A stretch of 64,000 bases of DNA. Source: Kineobactrum salinum (GTDB lineage Bacteria > Pseudomonadota > Gammaproteobacteria > Pseudomonadales > Halieaceae). Positions 9,133 to 18,282 of this stretch are shown in pieces. Positions within the stretch are counted from its first letter, which is position 1. Every line of letters starts with the position of its first letter. Below the pieces are notes generated by a model. That model was not told the DNA's origin. It did no database searches and saw nothing but the letters and a program-made list of their open reading frames with translations. The stretch lies in assembly GCF_010669285.1 (NCBI RefSeq), contig NZ_CP048711.1:992001-1056000 (forward strand). The letters run 5' to 3'. Position numbers and translations under genes: made by a program.

Positions 9133-11201
9133 ATGCTGGAGAACATCGGGTTCTTTACCCACCTGGTTGCCAGTACCAGTTTTGCGGTACTTGCAGCCCT
9201 GCTGATCCTGCAGTGGCGAGTCAGACCACTGGGGCCCGCCTTGCTGGTGGCCTGCAGCGCCACCAGTGGCTGGGCCGCCGCAATCGCCTTTGGCGCGCTG
9301 CACGACTATGAGCCAATGGCTTTGATCCAGCTACTGGAACTGGCCCGCAACGCCGCCTGGCTCTTTTTCCTGCTGCAACTGCTGGGCCTGCAGAGTGATG
9401 ATACCCCCTGGTCAGTCCACGGTCGCCGCTGGCGCCGAGCGTTCCTGGTCACACTGACCGGCGCGCTGGCTCTGGTCCTGGCTCCTGCGTTGTTGGCACC
9501 CGATTCTCCAGCTCTTGTCCTGGTCTACGAGTTCGCGATTTTGCTGTGGCTGGTACTGGCATTGATTGGCCTGCTGGTCATCGAGCAGTTGTACCGCAAT
9601 GCCAGCCAGGGCGAACGCTGGTCCCTGAAGTATCTGTGTTTCGGCCTGGGAGCGCTGTTTGCCTTTGACTTCTTCATGTATTCCGAGGCCCTGCTATTCC
9701 GGCAACTGGATGCCGAACTGTGGCAGGCACGCGGACTTGTAAATGCTGTGGCCACCCCCTGGTTGGCTGTGGCCATTGCCCGCAACAGCAACTGGCGGGT
9801 CAATCTGCACCTGTCCCGCCAGGTGGTATTTCACACTGTGACCCTGATGGGCGCCGGCCTGTACCTGCTGGGCATGGCGGTAATCGGCTATTTCATCAAG
9901 TACCTGGGCGGCAGCTGGGGCGGTGTACTGCAGCTGGGCTTTCTGGCCGCAGCCGGCGTATTGCTGTTCAGCCTGCTGTTCTCCGGCAAGTTTCGCGCCC
10001 TGCTGCGGGTCCAGCTGAGCAAGCATTTCTTCAGCTACCGCTATGATTACCGCGATGAATGGCTGAAGTTCACCCAGGCCCTGGCGGGACTGAACCAGGA
10101 TGTTGCCGAGGGCATCATCCGGACCATGGCGCCGCTGGTGAGCAGTCCCGCGGGCCTGCTCTGGGGCGGCAGCGAAGGCCAGCCAATGCGGCTGCTGGCC
10201 CACTGGGAAATGCCACCGCCCGAGCAGGCGCACAAGGGACTGGGAACACTACCCGCCTGGCTGCAACAGCGGGACTGGGTGATAGACCTGCAGGAATGGC
10301 GCCGAGTACCCGATCTCTATGGCGACCTGCAGCTGCCCCCTGGTTGCTGCAGGAGACGCAATTGTGGCTGATCATTCCGCTGGTCTTCCGGGAGCGGATC
10401 GAGGGAGTGCTGATGCTCAAGAGATCTACCTTCAAGCACAGCATCAACTGGGAGGACCGGGACCTGCTCAAGACCGCCGGCCGCCAGGCCGCCAGCCACC
10501 TGGCGCAGCACCTGGCCAGCCAGGCGCTGGTGGAAGCACGCCAGTTCGACGCCTTCAACCGGCTGTCTGCCTACGTGGTCCACGATCTGAAGAATATTCT
10601 GGCCCAGCAGTCACTGATCGTGTCCAATGCCGCGCGCCACCGCGACAACCCGGCATTCATAGATGACATGATCAGCACCGTGGAAAACTCGGTTGCGCGC
10701 ATGCAGAGACTGATGGAGCAGATGCGCACCGGCCTGCGCAGTACCAGCGCCGAACAGGTACTGCTGAGGCCCCTGTTACAACAAGTCGTTGCCGGCCGCA
10801 GCGGAGCCAAACCAGTGCCGGAGTTGGCTCCGGGAGACAGTGATTTTCAGGTCGAGGCAGATGACGAACGCCTGGCCACCGTATTCAACCACCTGATCCA
10901 GAATGCCCAGGAAGCGACCCCCCCCGACGGCGCTGTCACCGTGAGCTTGCACAACGAGGACGCGCAGGTCAGGGTGGATATCAGCGACAACGGCCGCGGC
11001 ATGGACGAGCAGTTCCTGCGGGAGCGCCTGTTCCGCCCATTCGAGTCCACCAAGGGACTGACCGGCATGGGCATCGGCGCCTTCGAAAGCCGCGAGTACA
11101 TCCGCCAGATTGGCGGCGATATCCAGGTGCAGAGTGCGCAGGGCCAGGGCAGCGTATTCCAGGTCACGCTGCCGGTGGCGAGCGGCGCCCCTACTGATTG
11201 A
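9133..11201 (+). CDS. prsK: PEP-CTERM system sensor histidine kinase PrsK, one frame break
   Basis: PrsK is the membrane sensor kinase that pairs with PrsR in PEP-CTERM/exosortase loci. Residues 1-290 hold about eight membrane segments, a GAF-like part follows, and the kinase core is at the end: the H-box is in YVVHDLKNILAQQ, the N-box in FNHLIQNAQEA, the G1 box in DISDNGRGM and the G2 box in GMGIGAFESREY. The frame breaks at the C5 run 10336-10340; one added C joins the upstream QLPP to WLLQETQLWLIIPL. The repaired protein is about 689 residues, the usual size. The prsR gene follows 18 bp downstream. The signal sensed is unknown. Confidence 0.93.
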
Positions 11202-11219
11202 CAGACGAACGGAAACGAC

Positions 11220-12581
11220 ATGGCGAAGACAACAACCAGACACCTGTTGGTGGTGGAAGATGACAAGGGACTGCAGAGCCAGCTCCGCTGGGCCTTCGAC
11301 GGTTACGAAGTCGCCGTCGCCGGCGAGCGCAGCGAGGCCATCACGGCACTGCGCCGCTTCCAGCCCGGCGTGGTACTGCTGGATCTCGGGCTGCCGCCGG
11401 ATCCGGGCGGGGTGACCGAAGGGTTGGCCACGCTGCGGGAAATCCTGAGCCTGGCTCCCGAAACCAAGGTGATCGTGGTCACCGGCGACAACGATCGCGC
11501 CAACGCGGTCAAGGCCATTGCCGGCGGCGCCTATGACTTCCACCAGAAGCCGGCTGACGCCGAACTGCTGGCACTGCTGGTGGACCGGGCCTACCACATG
11601 TTTGAACTGGAAATCGAGAACCGGCGCCTGCAACAAGCCGACGAAAACATGCCGTTGCGGGGCATTATCGCCATCAGTCCGCAAATGCTGAAGGTCTGCC
11701 GCACCGTCGAAAAAATCGCACCCACGGATATCACCACGCTGCTGCTTGGTGCCAGCGGCACCGGCAAGGAGCGCTTCGCCCGGGCCCTGCATGAACTCAG
11801 CCCCCGCGGCGGCAACCGGCTGGTGGCTATCAACTGCGCCGCAATTCCCGAGAACCTGCTGGAGAGCGAACTGTTCGGCTACGAGAAAGGCGCCTTTACC
11901 GGCGCCAATCAACAGACTCCCGGCAAGATCGAATTCGCCCACCAGGGAACCTTGTTCCTCGATGAAATAGGCGACCTGCCGCTGGAATTGCAGGCCAAGC
12001 TGCTGCGCTTCCTGCAGGAGCGGGTGGTGGAAAGAATCGGCGGCCGCAAGGAAATTGCCGTCGACGTGCGTATCGTCTGTGCCACCCACCAGGATCTGGA
12101 ACAGCAGATGCGCGAAGGCCGTTTCCGCGAGGATTTGTACTACCGGGTCAGCGAGATGACCATCAACATTCCCGCGCTGCGGGAGCGCACCGGCGATGCC
12201 GCAGTACTGGCGAAGGCGTTTCTGGCGCGGTTTGCCGCCGAACTGGGCACCGGGGTCAAGGGTTTCGATGCCGGCGCCCTCAATGCCATAGAGCACTACG
12301 CCTGGCCAGGCAATGTCCGCGAACTCGAAAGCCGCATCAAGCGCGCCGCGATCATGGCCGAAGGCAGCCAGGTAAGCGCGGAGGACCTGGAGCTGGAAAC
12401 CAGCCCGGAAGGCCTGCAGGGCATGCCCCTGAACCTGCGGCAGGTGCGCGAAGCGGCCGAACGGGAGGCGATCATTCGCGCCCTGGGCCACGCCGACGAC
12501 AATGTCTCGGAGGCGGCGGCCCTGCTGGGCGTGACGCGCCCTACCCTGTACAGTATGCTGGAAAAATACGGGCTCAAATAA
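11220..12581 (+). CDS. prsR: PEP-CTERM-box response regulator PrsR (sigma-54 activator)
   Basis: PrsR is an NtrC-type response regulator that activates sigma-54 promoters of PEP-CTERM genes. The receiver domain (residues 1-125) has the acidic pair E13/D14, the phospho-acceptor D55 in VVLLDLGLP and a conserved Lys in HQKP. The AAA domain has Walker A GASGTGKE (177-184) and an intact sigma-54 contact loop GAFTGA (224-229). The C-terminus has a Fis-like helix-turn-helix (NVSEAAALLGVTRPTLYSML). Its likely sites are the T-tract boxes found here ahead of three sigma-54 type promoters (6.5, 33.0 and 35.2 kb). ATG 11220 follows GGAAACGAC. Confidence 0.95.
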   Translation: MAKTTTRHLLVVEDDKGLQSQLRWAFDGYEVAVAGERSEAITALRRFQPGVVLLDLGLPPDPGGVTEGLATLREILSLAPETKVIVVTGDNDRANAVKAIAGGAYDFHQKPADAELLALLVDRAYHMFELEIENRRLQQADENMPLRGIIAISPQMLKVCRTVEKIAPTDITTLLLGASGTGKERFARALHELSPRGGNRLVAINCAAIPENLLESELFGYEKGAFTGANQQTPGKIEFAHQGTLFLDEIGDLPLELQAKLLRFLQERVVERIGGRKEIAVDVRIVCATHQDLEQQMREGRFREDLYYRVSEMTINIPALRERTGDAAVLAKAFLARFAAELGTGVKGFDAGALNAIEHYAWPGNVRELESRIKRAAIMAEGSQVSAEDLELETSPEGLQGMPLNLRQVREAAEREAIIRALGHADDNVSEAAALLGVTRPTLYSMLEKYGLK

Positions 12582-12595
12582 ACGGAGCAGCAATT

Positions 12596-12745
12596 GTGAT
12601 CACGCGGGATCGGCGCAAGTCAGAACGCGGTGCACCCGACCGGCGCGGCAGCAAGCGCCGGGACCTGCCATGGTGGGGCTATGCCCTGGGACTGACAGCC
12701 GCCGCGATTGTTTTCAGCCTGTTCTGGTCGCTGGTTTACAGCTAG
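12596..12745 (+). CDS. 49-residue single-span membrane protein
   Basis: I do not recognise this protein. A GTG start at 12596 follows GGAGCAGCAATT, only 14 bp after prsR, and the frame ends with TAG at 12743-12745. The first 25 residues are strongly basic (RDRRKSERGAPDRRGSKRR), the rest is one hydrophobic helix (GLTAAAIVFSLFWSLV). Position and ribosome site support translation with prsR and the downstream VanZ-heparinase gene. A similar layout of basic Arg-rich tail plus one helix is seen in the protein at 33171, there in reverse order. Function unknown; a small membrane adaptor is possible. Confidence 0.6.
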   Translation: MITRDRRKSERGAPDRRGSKRRDLPWWGYALGLTAAAIVFSLFWSLVYS

Positions 12746-12807
12746 TACCCACCAAGGTGGCATCACCGCATGCGGGTGAGGACGAGGGTGACGGAATACC
12801 ATTCTCC

Positions 12808-15800
12808 ATGATCCGGAACCGGACACAGCTGGCGTTGCTCGCACTCGCCTACACGGCATTGCTTGTCTATGGAACCTGGTTCCCGCTGAGTGACTGGGAC
12901 TGGTCCCGCGGTGGCCCCGGCGCATTGCTGGCGCTGGAGTGGCCGGCGCACAGTCCGCGCTCCGATGTCATTCTCAACCTGATTGTCTACATGCCCCTGG
13001 GCCTGCTGCTCGGCTTGCTGCTCGGCGGTGCGGCGCCGCGGCGCGTGGTACTGGCCACCCTGACCGGCGCGGCACTGTCGCTGCTGCTGGAATTCGGCCA
13101 GACCTTCCTGCCCGGCCGAACAAGCTCGCTGGCGGATCTGGCCCTGAACACCACCGGCACCGTGTTGGGCGCGCTCGCCGCTGCCGCGATGTCGCAGGTG
13201 CCACTGCTGCATGGTCTCGCGGCGCAGCTGCAAGCCAGCCTGCGGGAGCCCGGGCTGGGGCGGCTGGGTCTGTGCGCCCTGGTCCTGTGGGCGTTGTCAC
13301 AGTGGCTGCCTTTCGTGCCCTCGCTGGACCTCGGCAATCTGCGCGCCGGGCTGGCGCCGCTGAAAGCCACGCTTGTTGGCGGCGAGGCGTTGTCCGGGGT
13401 GCGCTTCACCAGCTACGCGCTGATGTTGCTCGGGGTAGGCGCTGTGGCACTGGCGACGCTGCGACCGGCCAGGGGCCGTGCTGGCTGGCTGGCGCTGGCC
13501 ATGCTGGGGGTCTTGCTGATCAAGGTCCCCCTTCTCGGCCGGGTGCTCTCCAGCGAGGCGCTGCTGGCTGCCATCTGCATGCTGCCGCTGCTGTTGCTGC
13601 TGCAGCGCTTTCCACCCGCCCGACTGCGGCTGCTGGGACTGCTGGCGCTGGCGGCCTTCTACAGCCACGGCGTGCTGCAGCCTGCGCTGGCCGATACCTC
13701 CCTGCGCAGCATGAACTGGGTCCTGCTGCGCGGTCATATCCACAGCGTACACGGCCTCGCCAATCTGCTGGAAACCATCTGGGTATTTGTCGCCTTGGCT
13801 TTCGTGCTGTCACCGCGTCGGCCCCGCGGACGTTCATTCTGGCTGTTGCAGGGCCTCGGACTGCTGATCGTGGTGTTTGCGCTGGAGTGGTATCAGCAGT
13901 ATGTGCCCGGGCGCCACGCAGATATCACCGATGTCCTGGTAGCGCTGGCCGCCTGGGCAATGGCCAGTCGCTGGCGCTGGGGAGACAGTGCGACCACCAC
14001 TGCTCCGGCAGCTCCAGCTCGCGCCGCCCGGCCGGTGGCGGGACGGAACTACCGCCGTGAGGTGCTGCTGGCGCTGGCGCTCGTGTCTGCGCTGGTGGTA
14101 GCCGCCCGCTTCCTTGCCGGCTCTACGGATGACTATAGCCCCTACAATTTGCCGGATATCGATTCGCTGGCGGCGCCCGAACTGCCGGGCTTCCGCTACG
14201 GGCATCCGCGCCTGCCCGCTCCGGACCAGGCGGATATCGAGCTGATTGAGCAATTCAATCCGGCCTTCTGGGAGCGTCACAGGCGCGCAGCTGCCAACGG
14301 CGAACTGTATTCGCGCATCCTGATGGCCCGGGTCGAGCCCGGCGCGGTTGACCTGGCGCGGTTGCACCGCGACCTGCTGGCGCTGCAGTTCACCGGCCGG
14401 GGCCAGCAGCAGACGAAACCACTGGCCGTGGCCTATGACTGGCTCCATGCCAGCTGGACCGACAGCCAGCGACGCCAGTTGCGGCAGCGGCTCGAACAGG
14501 CCTGCGACTATCAGATCGATACCATCCGCAACCGGCTGGCACTGTCACCCTACAACGTCTACCTGTACAACAGTCCTCTGCAGGCACTGATGATGGCCGC
14601 TGTGGCGAGCCACGGGGACGGCGCCGATGACCGCTGCATGCGCTTTACCGCCGACTACTGGCGCAACCGGGTACTGCCGGTCTGGCGCCAGGTGATGGGC
14701 GACAATGGCGGCTGGCACGAGGGCGGCGAATATGTCGGCATCGGCATCGGCCAGGCCATCTACCAGTTGCCCGCATTGTGGCGCCAGGCCACCGGCGAAG
14801 ATCTGTTCCAGGGTGAGTCCGGCATTCGTGGCTTCCTCGATTTTGCCATCTACCGCACCCGCCCCGACGGCACCCACATGCGCCTCGGCGACGCCAGCTT
14901 CTTCAACCGATCGATCCCCGACCTGGCTGCGCTGGCCATTGAATACCAGCACAAGCCCGCCTACACGCTGGCGCAGCCCCCTACCCGCCCCGCCCCGACG
15001 GCCTGGCCCTGGGGCCCGCTGTCCCAGGCCTCCCTGCACGACCCCGAAGCACGGGAGCAGCTACCCACCAGCCGCTTTTTCGACGGCATCGGCCTGTTGA
15101 TTGCACGCTCGGACTGGAGCCCCGACGCCAGCTGGGTCAGCTTCAAGGCCGGCGACAACTACTGGTCCCACATGCACCTGGACCAGGGCGCGTTTACTCT
15201 GTTCAAGGGCGGCGCACTTGCCATCGACAGCGGCCTGTATGGGCCGCGATCACAGTCAGACCACCACCTGAACTACAGCTACCAGTCCATCGCCCACAAC
15301 CTCGTCACCGTCACCGACCCCGCCGATACAGTGCCCATGCCACCCAGGCGCGCTGGTGAACAGCCGCGCCCGATTGCCAACGACGGCGGCCAGCGCCGGG
15401 TGGGCTCCGGCTGGGGCCGGGTTGCGCCGCTCGACTACCTGCACTGGGTACAGCAACAGGAGGACTACAGCACCGTGGACCGTCGCCTGCAGGGAGCGAC
15501 CCGGGACTATGTCTGGATGGTGGCGGACCTCACGCCCGCCTACCGCAACCGCCGCTCGGGCCAGGGAGATTTCTCCGCCCGCAGCCGCCGGGTGGAGAGC
15601 TATCAGCGCAGCTTCATCTACAACCGCCGCCACGATATCGTTGTAGTCTACGACCGGGTGCGCGGCACTGAACCCCGGTTCCGCAAGAAGTGGCTGCTGC
15701 ACAGCCTGCGGGAACCGCAGATTCGCGATTCACATTTCCGTATCGCCACCCCACCCGACCCGGACAAGAGCATGGCCGGCGGCGTCCTCCAGGGGCAGGT

Positions 15801-16146
15801 ACTGCTGCCAGCATCGGCGGCGGTGGAGAAGATCGGCGGTCCCGGCTTTGAGTTCTTCGTCGACGGGGTGAACTATGACCAGGACGGCGCCGTGCAGGCG
15901 GCCATAGCGCGCAAACAGGACATCGAGGCCGGCGCCTGGCGGCTGGAGGTGCAACCGGGGATAGCGGATGAGCTGCATGAGTTTCTGGTGGTGATGACTC
16001 TGGACCTGCAGGGTGAGGAGCGGGATCCACCCGGAATTACGATGGACGTCGAAGCCGATGCCATCACGCTGCTATTGGCGGGCGAGGAACCGCTGCGACT
16101 CACTATTCCGCGCTCGCTGCGAGCGGTGGAGTTTCCCCATCCTTGA
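12808..16146 (+). CDS. VanZ-like membrane domain fused to heparinase II/III-family lyase
   Basis: The 1112-residue protein joins a membrane half to a polysaccharide-lyase half. Residues 1-450 hold many hydrophobic spans with two VanZ-like blocks: one near 20-130 (DVILNLIVYMPLGLLLG, LLEFGQTFLPGRTSSLADL) and one near 300-395 (ALEWYQQYVPGRHADITD). After about residue 460 comes a heparinase II/III-like domain: an alpha/alpha barrel (GGWHEGGEYVG), the catalytic-region NYSYQSIAHN and SHMHLDQGAFTLF. Such a lyase near an exopolysaccharide locus probably trims or degrades uronic-acid polymer, which agrees with the dehydrogenase at 6.5 kb. Start 12808 is chosen because homology begins there; the frame is open to 12670 but overlaps the small gene before it. 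Confidence 0.85.
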   Translation: MIRNRTQLALLALAYTALLVYGTWFPLSDWDWSRGGPGALLALEWPAHSPRSDVILNLIVYMPLGLLLGLLLGGAAPRRVVLATLTGAALSLLLEFGQTFLPGRTSSLADLALNTTGTVLGALAAAAMSQVPLLHGLAAQLQASLREPGLGRLGLCALVLWALSQWLPFVPSLDLGNLRAGLAPLKATLVGGEALSGVRFTSYALMLLGVGAVALATLRPARGRAGWLALAMLGVLLIKVPLLGRVLSSEALLAAICMLPLLLLLQRFPPARLRLLGLLALAAFYSHGVLQPALADTSLRSMNWVLLRGHIHSVHGLANLLETIWVFVALAFVLSPRRPRGRSFWLLQGLGLLIVVFALEWYQQYVPGRHADITDVLVALAAWAMASRWRWGDSATTTAPAAPARAARPVAGRNYRREVLLALALVSALVVAARFLAGSTDDYSPYNLPDIDSLAAPELPGFRYGHPRLPAPDQADIELIEQFNPAFWERHRRAAANGELYSRILMARVEPGAVDLARLHRDLLALQFTGRGQQQTKPLAVAYDWLHASWTDSQRRQLRQRLEQACDYQIDTIRNRLALSPYNVYLYNSPLQALMMAAVASHGDGADDRCMRFTADYWRNRVLPVWRQVMGDNGGWHEGGEYVGIGIGQAIYQLPALWRQATGEDLFQGESGIRGFLDFAIYRTRPDGTHMRLGDASFFNRSIPDLAALAIEYQHKPAYTLAQPPTRPAPTAWPWGPLSQASLHDPEAREQLPTSRFFDGIGLLIARSDWSPDASWVSFKAGDNYWSHMHLDQGAFTLFKGGALAIDSGLYGPRSQSDHHLNYSYQSIAHNLVTVTDPADTVPMPPRRAGEQPRPIANDGGQRRVGSGWGRVAPLDYLHWVQQQEDYSTVDRRLQGATRDYVWMVADLTPAYRNRRSGQGDFSARSRRVESYQRSFIYNRRHDIVVVYDRVRGTEPRFRKKWLLHSLREPQIRDSHFRIATPPDPDKSMAGGVLQGQVLLPASAAVEKIGGPGFEFFVDGVNYDQDGAVQAAIARKQDIEAGAWRLEVQPGIADELHEFLVVMTLDLQGEERDPPGITMDVEADAITLLLAGEEPLRLTIPRSLRAVEFPHP

Positions 16147-16191
16147 TTCGGGCCGGATCGTAGCTGGTGAGGGCGGTGGGTGGCGGCCGAG

Positions 16192-16323
16192 AACGGCGCT
16201 CCCCTCTCGGGACACGCTGTGAATACATCCATGTGCCCAAAGCATTCGCTGCGCTCATGGGGCAGGCCCTACGCTCGGCGTCGGCATCCATGCCTCCGAC
16301 GGTCCCGAGAGGGGAGCGCCGTT
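16192..16323. repeat. Long-armed inverted repeat between convergent genes
   Basis: Two perfect 22-base arms, at 16192-16213 and 16302-16323, are inverted copies separated by 88 bases. The left arm starts AACGGCGCTCCCCTCTCGGG. They lie in the 262-bp gap between the convergent VanZ-heparinase and DUF1302 genes, which otherwise holds no gene. No T-run follows, so a simple terminator is unlikely; an intergenic mobile repeat (MITE/REP-like) is more likely. Confidence 0.75.
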
Positions 16324-16408
16324 CCCTGCCTTCGATTCTAGCTTTGGACTCCGCTCCAAATTCCGCCATCGCCCTGTCCAGAAACCACCAAATATCATGC
16401 TCCTATGC

Positions 16409-18282
16409 TCAGAACCCGTACTGCAACCCGAACAACAACCGATCCTCACTGTCGTACTGGCCGAACAGGCCCCGCCGGCTGCCCTCGAATATATCCGCCC
16501 CCACCCACAACTCCAGATTGCTGCGCAACCAGTAACGCAACTTGAGCTGCAGCAGCGAGTCGCCATCGTTGGTTGAATGCATGCCCAGCGCACGGAACTG
16601 CCAGGTGGCATTGACGAAGTCCTGCTGATACAGGAGGGTCAGCAACTGTTCCGCGGAATCCCGGTTCATGTCGGGTTCGTGGTCCGGCAGGTAGCTGTTG
16701 AACCACTGGGCGCTGACCAGCGTATCGCCGCCGGGCATCCAGTCCAGTCCCAATACCGAGGACAGCTCCGCGGATTCGCCCACGGCCGCGTTGCGAAGGC
16801 TGGCCAGCGGTTGGTAGGTATCGCTGTTATAGGCCAGCTCGCCGCGCAGCGTGACGGAGCCCAGGGCGGTGCCGAAGGTCCCCCCCAGCATGTGGCTGCG
16901 GCGGTATTCGGGCGCCAGCAGCAGCTGGCCGGTCGCCAGCGGGCGCACGCGCAGGGCGGGAGTGTCGAGGTAGTGGTAGAGGTAGTTCAGGCTCAGATCC
17001 CAGCCACCAACAAAGCTTCTCAGCGCAAAACCGAAGTCGCCATCGCGCAGCGGGTTGTCGGGACGCTCCGCCTCGGCAATTACTGTTACCGGCAGCGGCG
17101 GCAGCAGGCGGGGTGAACGGGCGGCAAAGGGTGTGCCAGGCTCAGCGAGTTCGTGATAGGTGGTATCGGGAATCCACAGCAACTGCAGGTTGGCCGCATC
17201 GCCCACCGGCAGATTGATGTTGGCCATCCACAGCGGAATCCGCGACTGGTCAAAGTCGTCCAGGATGAACTCGCGGTAGCTCTGCGGGTTGACCACATCC
17301 AGCACCTTGACGCCGTCCGCCTGCCCCAGACGACCTGCTGCTTGCCCAGGCGCCAGTCGGCTCCCGCGGCGCGGAAATCAAGATACAACGCGCGCAGCGA
17401 CAGCGCGCTGTGACTGTTGTTGTGCCAGGGCGCGGTGGCGGAGGAGTAGTTGTCCGGCTTGCTGGCATCGGGCCCCAGATCCCCGACCGCGTCCAGGCGC
17501 AGGCGGGCGATCGCGGTGACGCTGGCGCCACCGCCGGGCAACCCGACATCCCAGCGCGGCTGAATCAGGGTTTCAAATTTCTGGTTGCGGTTGCGCGCAC
17601 TGGCATAGGCCCACTCCTGCTCCAGTGTGCCGCTGAAGCTGATCTCCAGACCGGGGGAAGTTGGCTGCCGCGAGCGGGCCTGCGCCGGTGTGGACCCCGG
17701 CTCAGTCCCGGCATCCGCGCCCTGCGTCTGCGGCGCGGCAGCTTGCTGCATGGGTGCCTGGGTATCTAGTCTTGAGGCGCCCGCCTCCCTGCTTATACGC
17801 CGCTCCCCGGGCCCGGGCTCCGCAGTCGCTACCGGCGCCGCTTCCGGCTCGCCGGCGGTGGCGTCCTGATACAGGTCCAACACCAGGCGATGCCCGCGCC
17901 CACCGCCGGGCGGCATGGGGAAAGCCCGCAGCCGCAGGTCAGGCTGGCGCAGCAGCAGCTCAATGCGCAGCCTGCCGTCGTCGACTACCGCGCTGTTCAG
18001 CTGCCGGACCGAAGAGCCAGCAAAGCGCTCGCTGGAGCCTGCCGGCGCCGACAGTTCCGCCTGTTCCAGCTCGATGGCAATGGCTTCAGGGTCGTCCTGC
18101 GGCAGCACCCGGTAGGTCGGCGCGCTCGTCAGGTCCAGTACTACCCGGGTACGGCCCGGGGTCAGGCCCACCCGCACATCTTCCACGACCGTCGTGCCGC
18201 CGGCGTTTGCCGACCCAGCCGCGGGGCCGTACAGGAGCCCCGCCAGGACCGCCAGTAGCAATAAACAATTTCTGTATTCCAT
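16409..18282 (-). CDS. AMIN-domain plus DUF1302-type outer-membrane barrel, one frame break
   Basis: After a signal peptide (LLAVLAGLLYGPAAGSANA) comes an AMIN domain at about residues 28-125 (TTVVEDVRVGLTPGRTRVVL), known to hold proteins to the envelope, then a disordered Ala/Pro/Gln linker and from about residue 215 a DUF1302-like beta barrel ending in Phe (LLFGLQYGF), as outer-membrane proteins do. The frame breaks at the C4 run 17324-17327; one added base gives VVWGQADGVKVLDVVNPQ and a protein of 624 residues. DUF1302 proteins typically stand beside an RND transporter and an outer-membrane lipoprotein-sorting protein. Here both are in the adjacent gene, which ends one base before this start codon. 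Confidence 0.85.

Noticed and set aside
10776-12593. 605-codon minus-strand open frame
   Set aside because: Antisense to prsK and prsR, both of which have clear domains; no family likeness.
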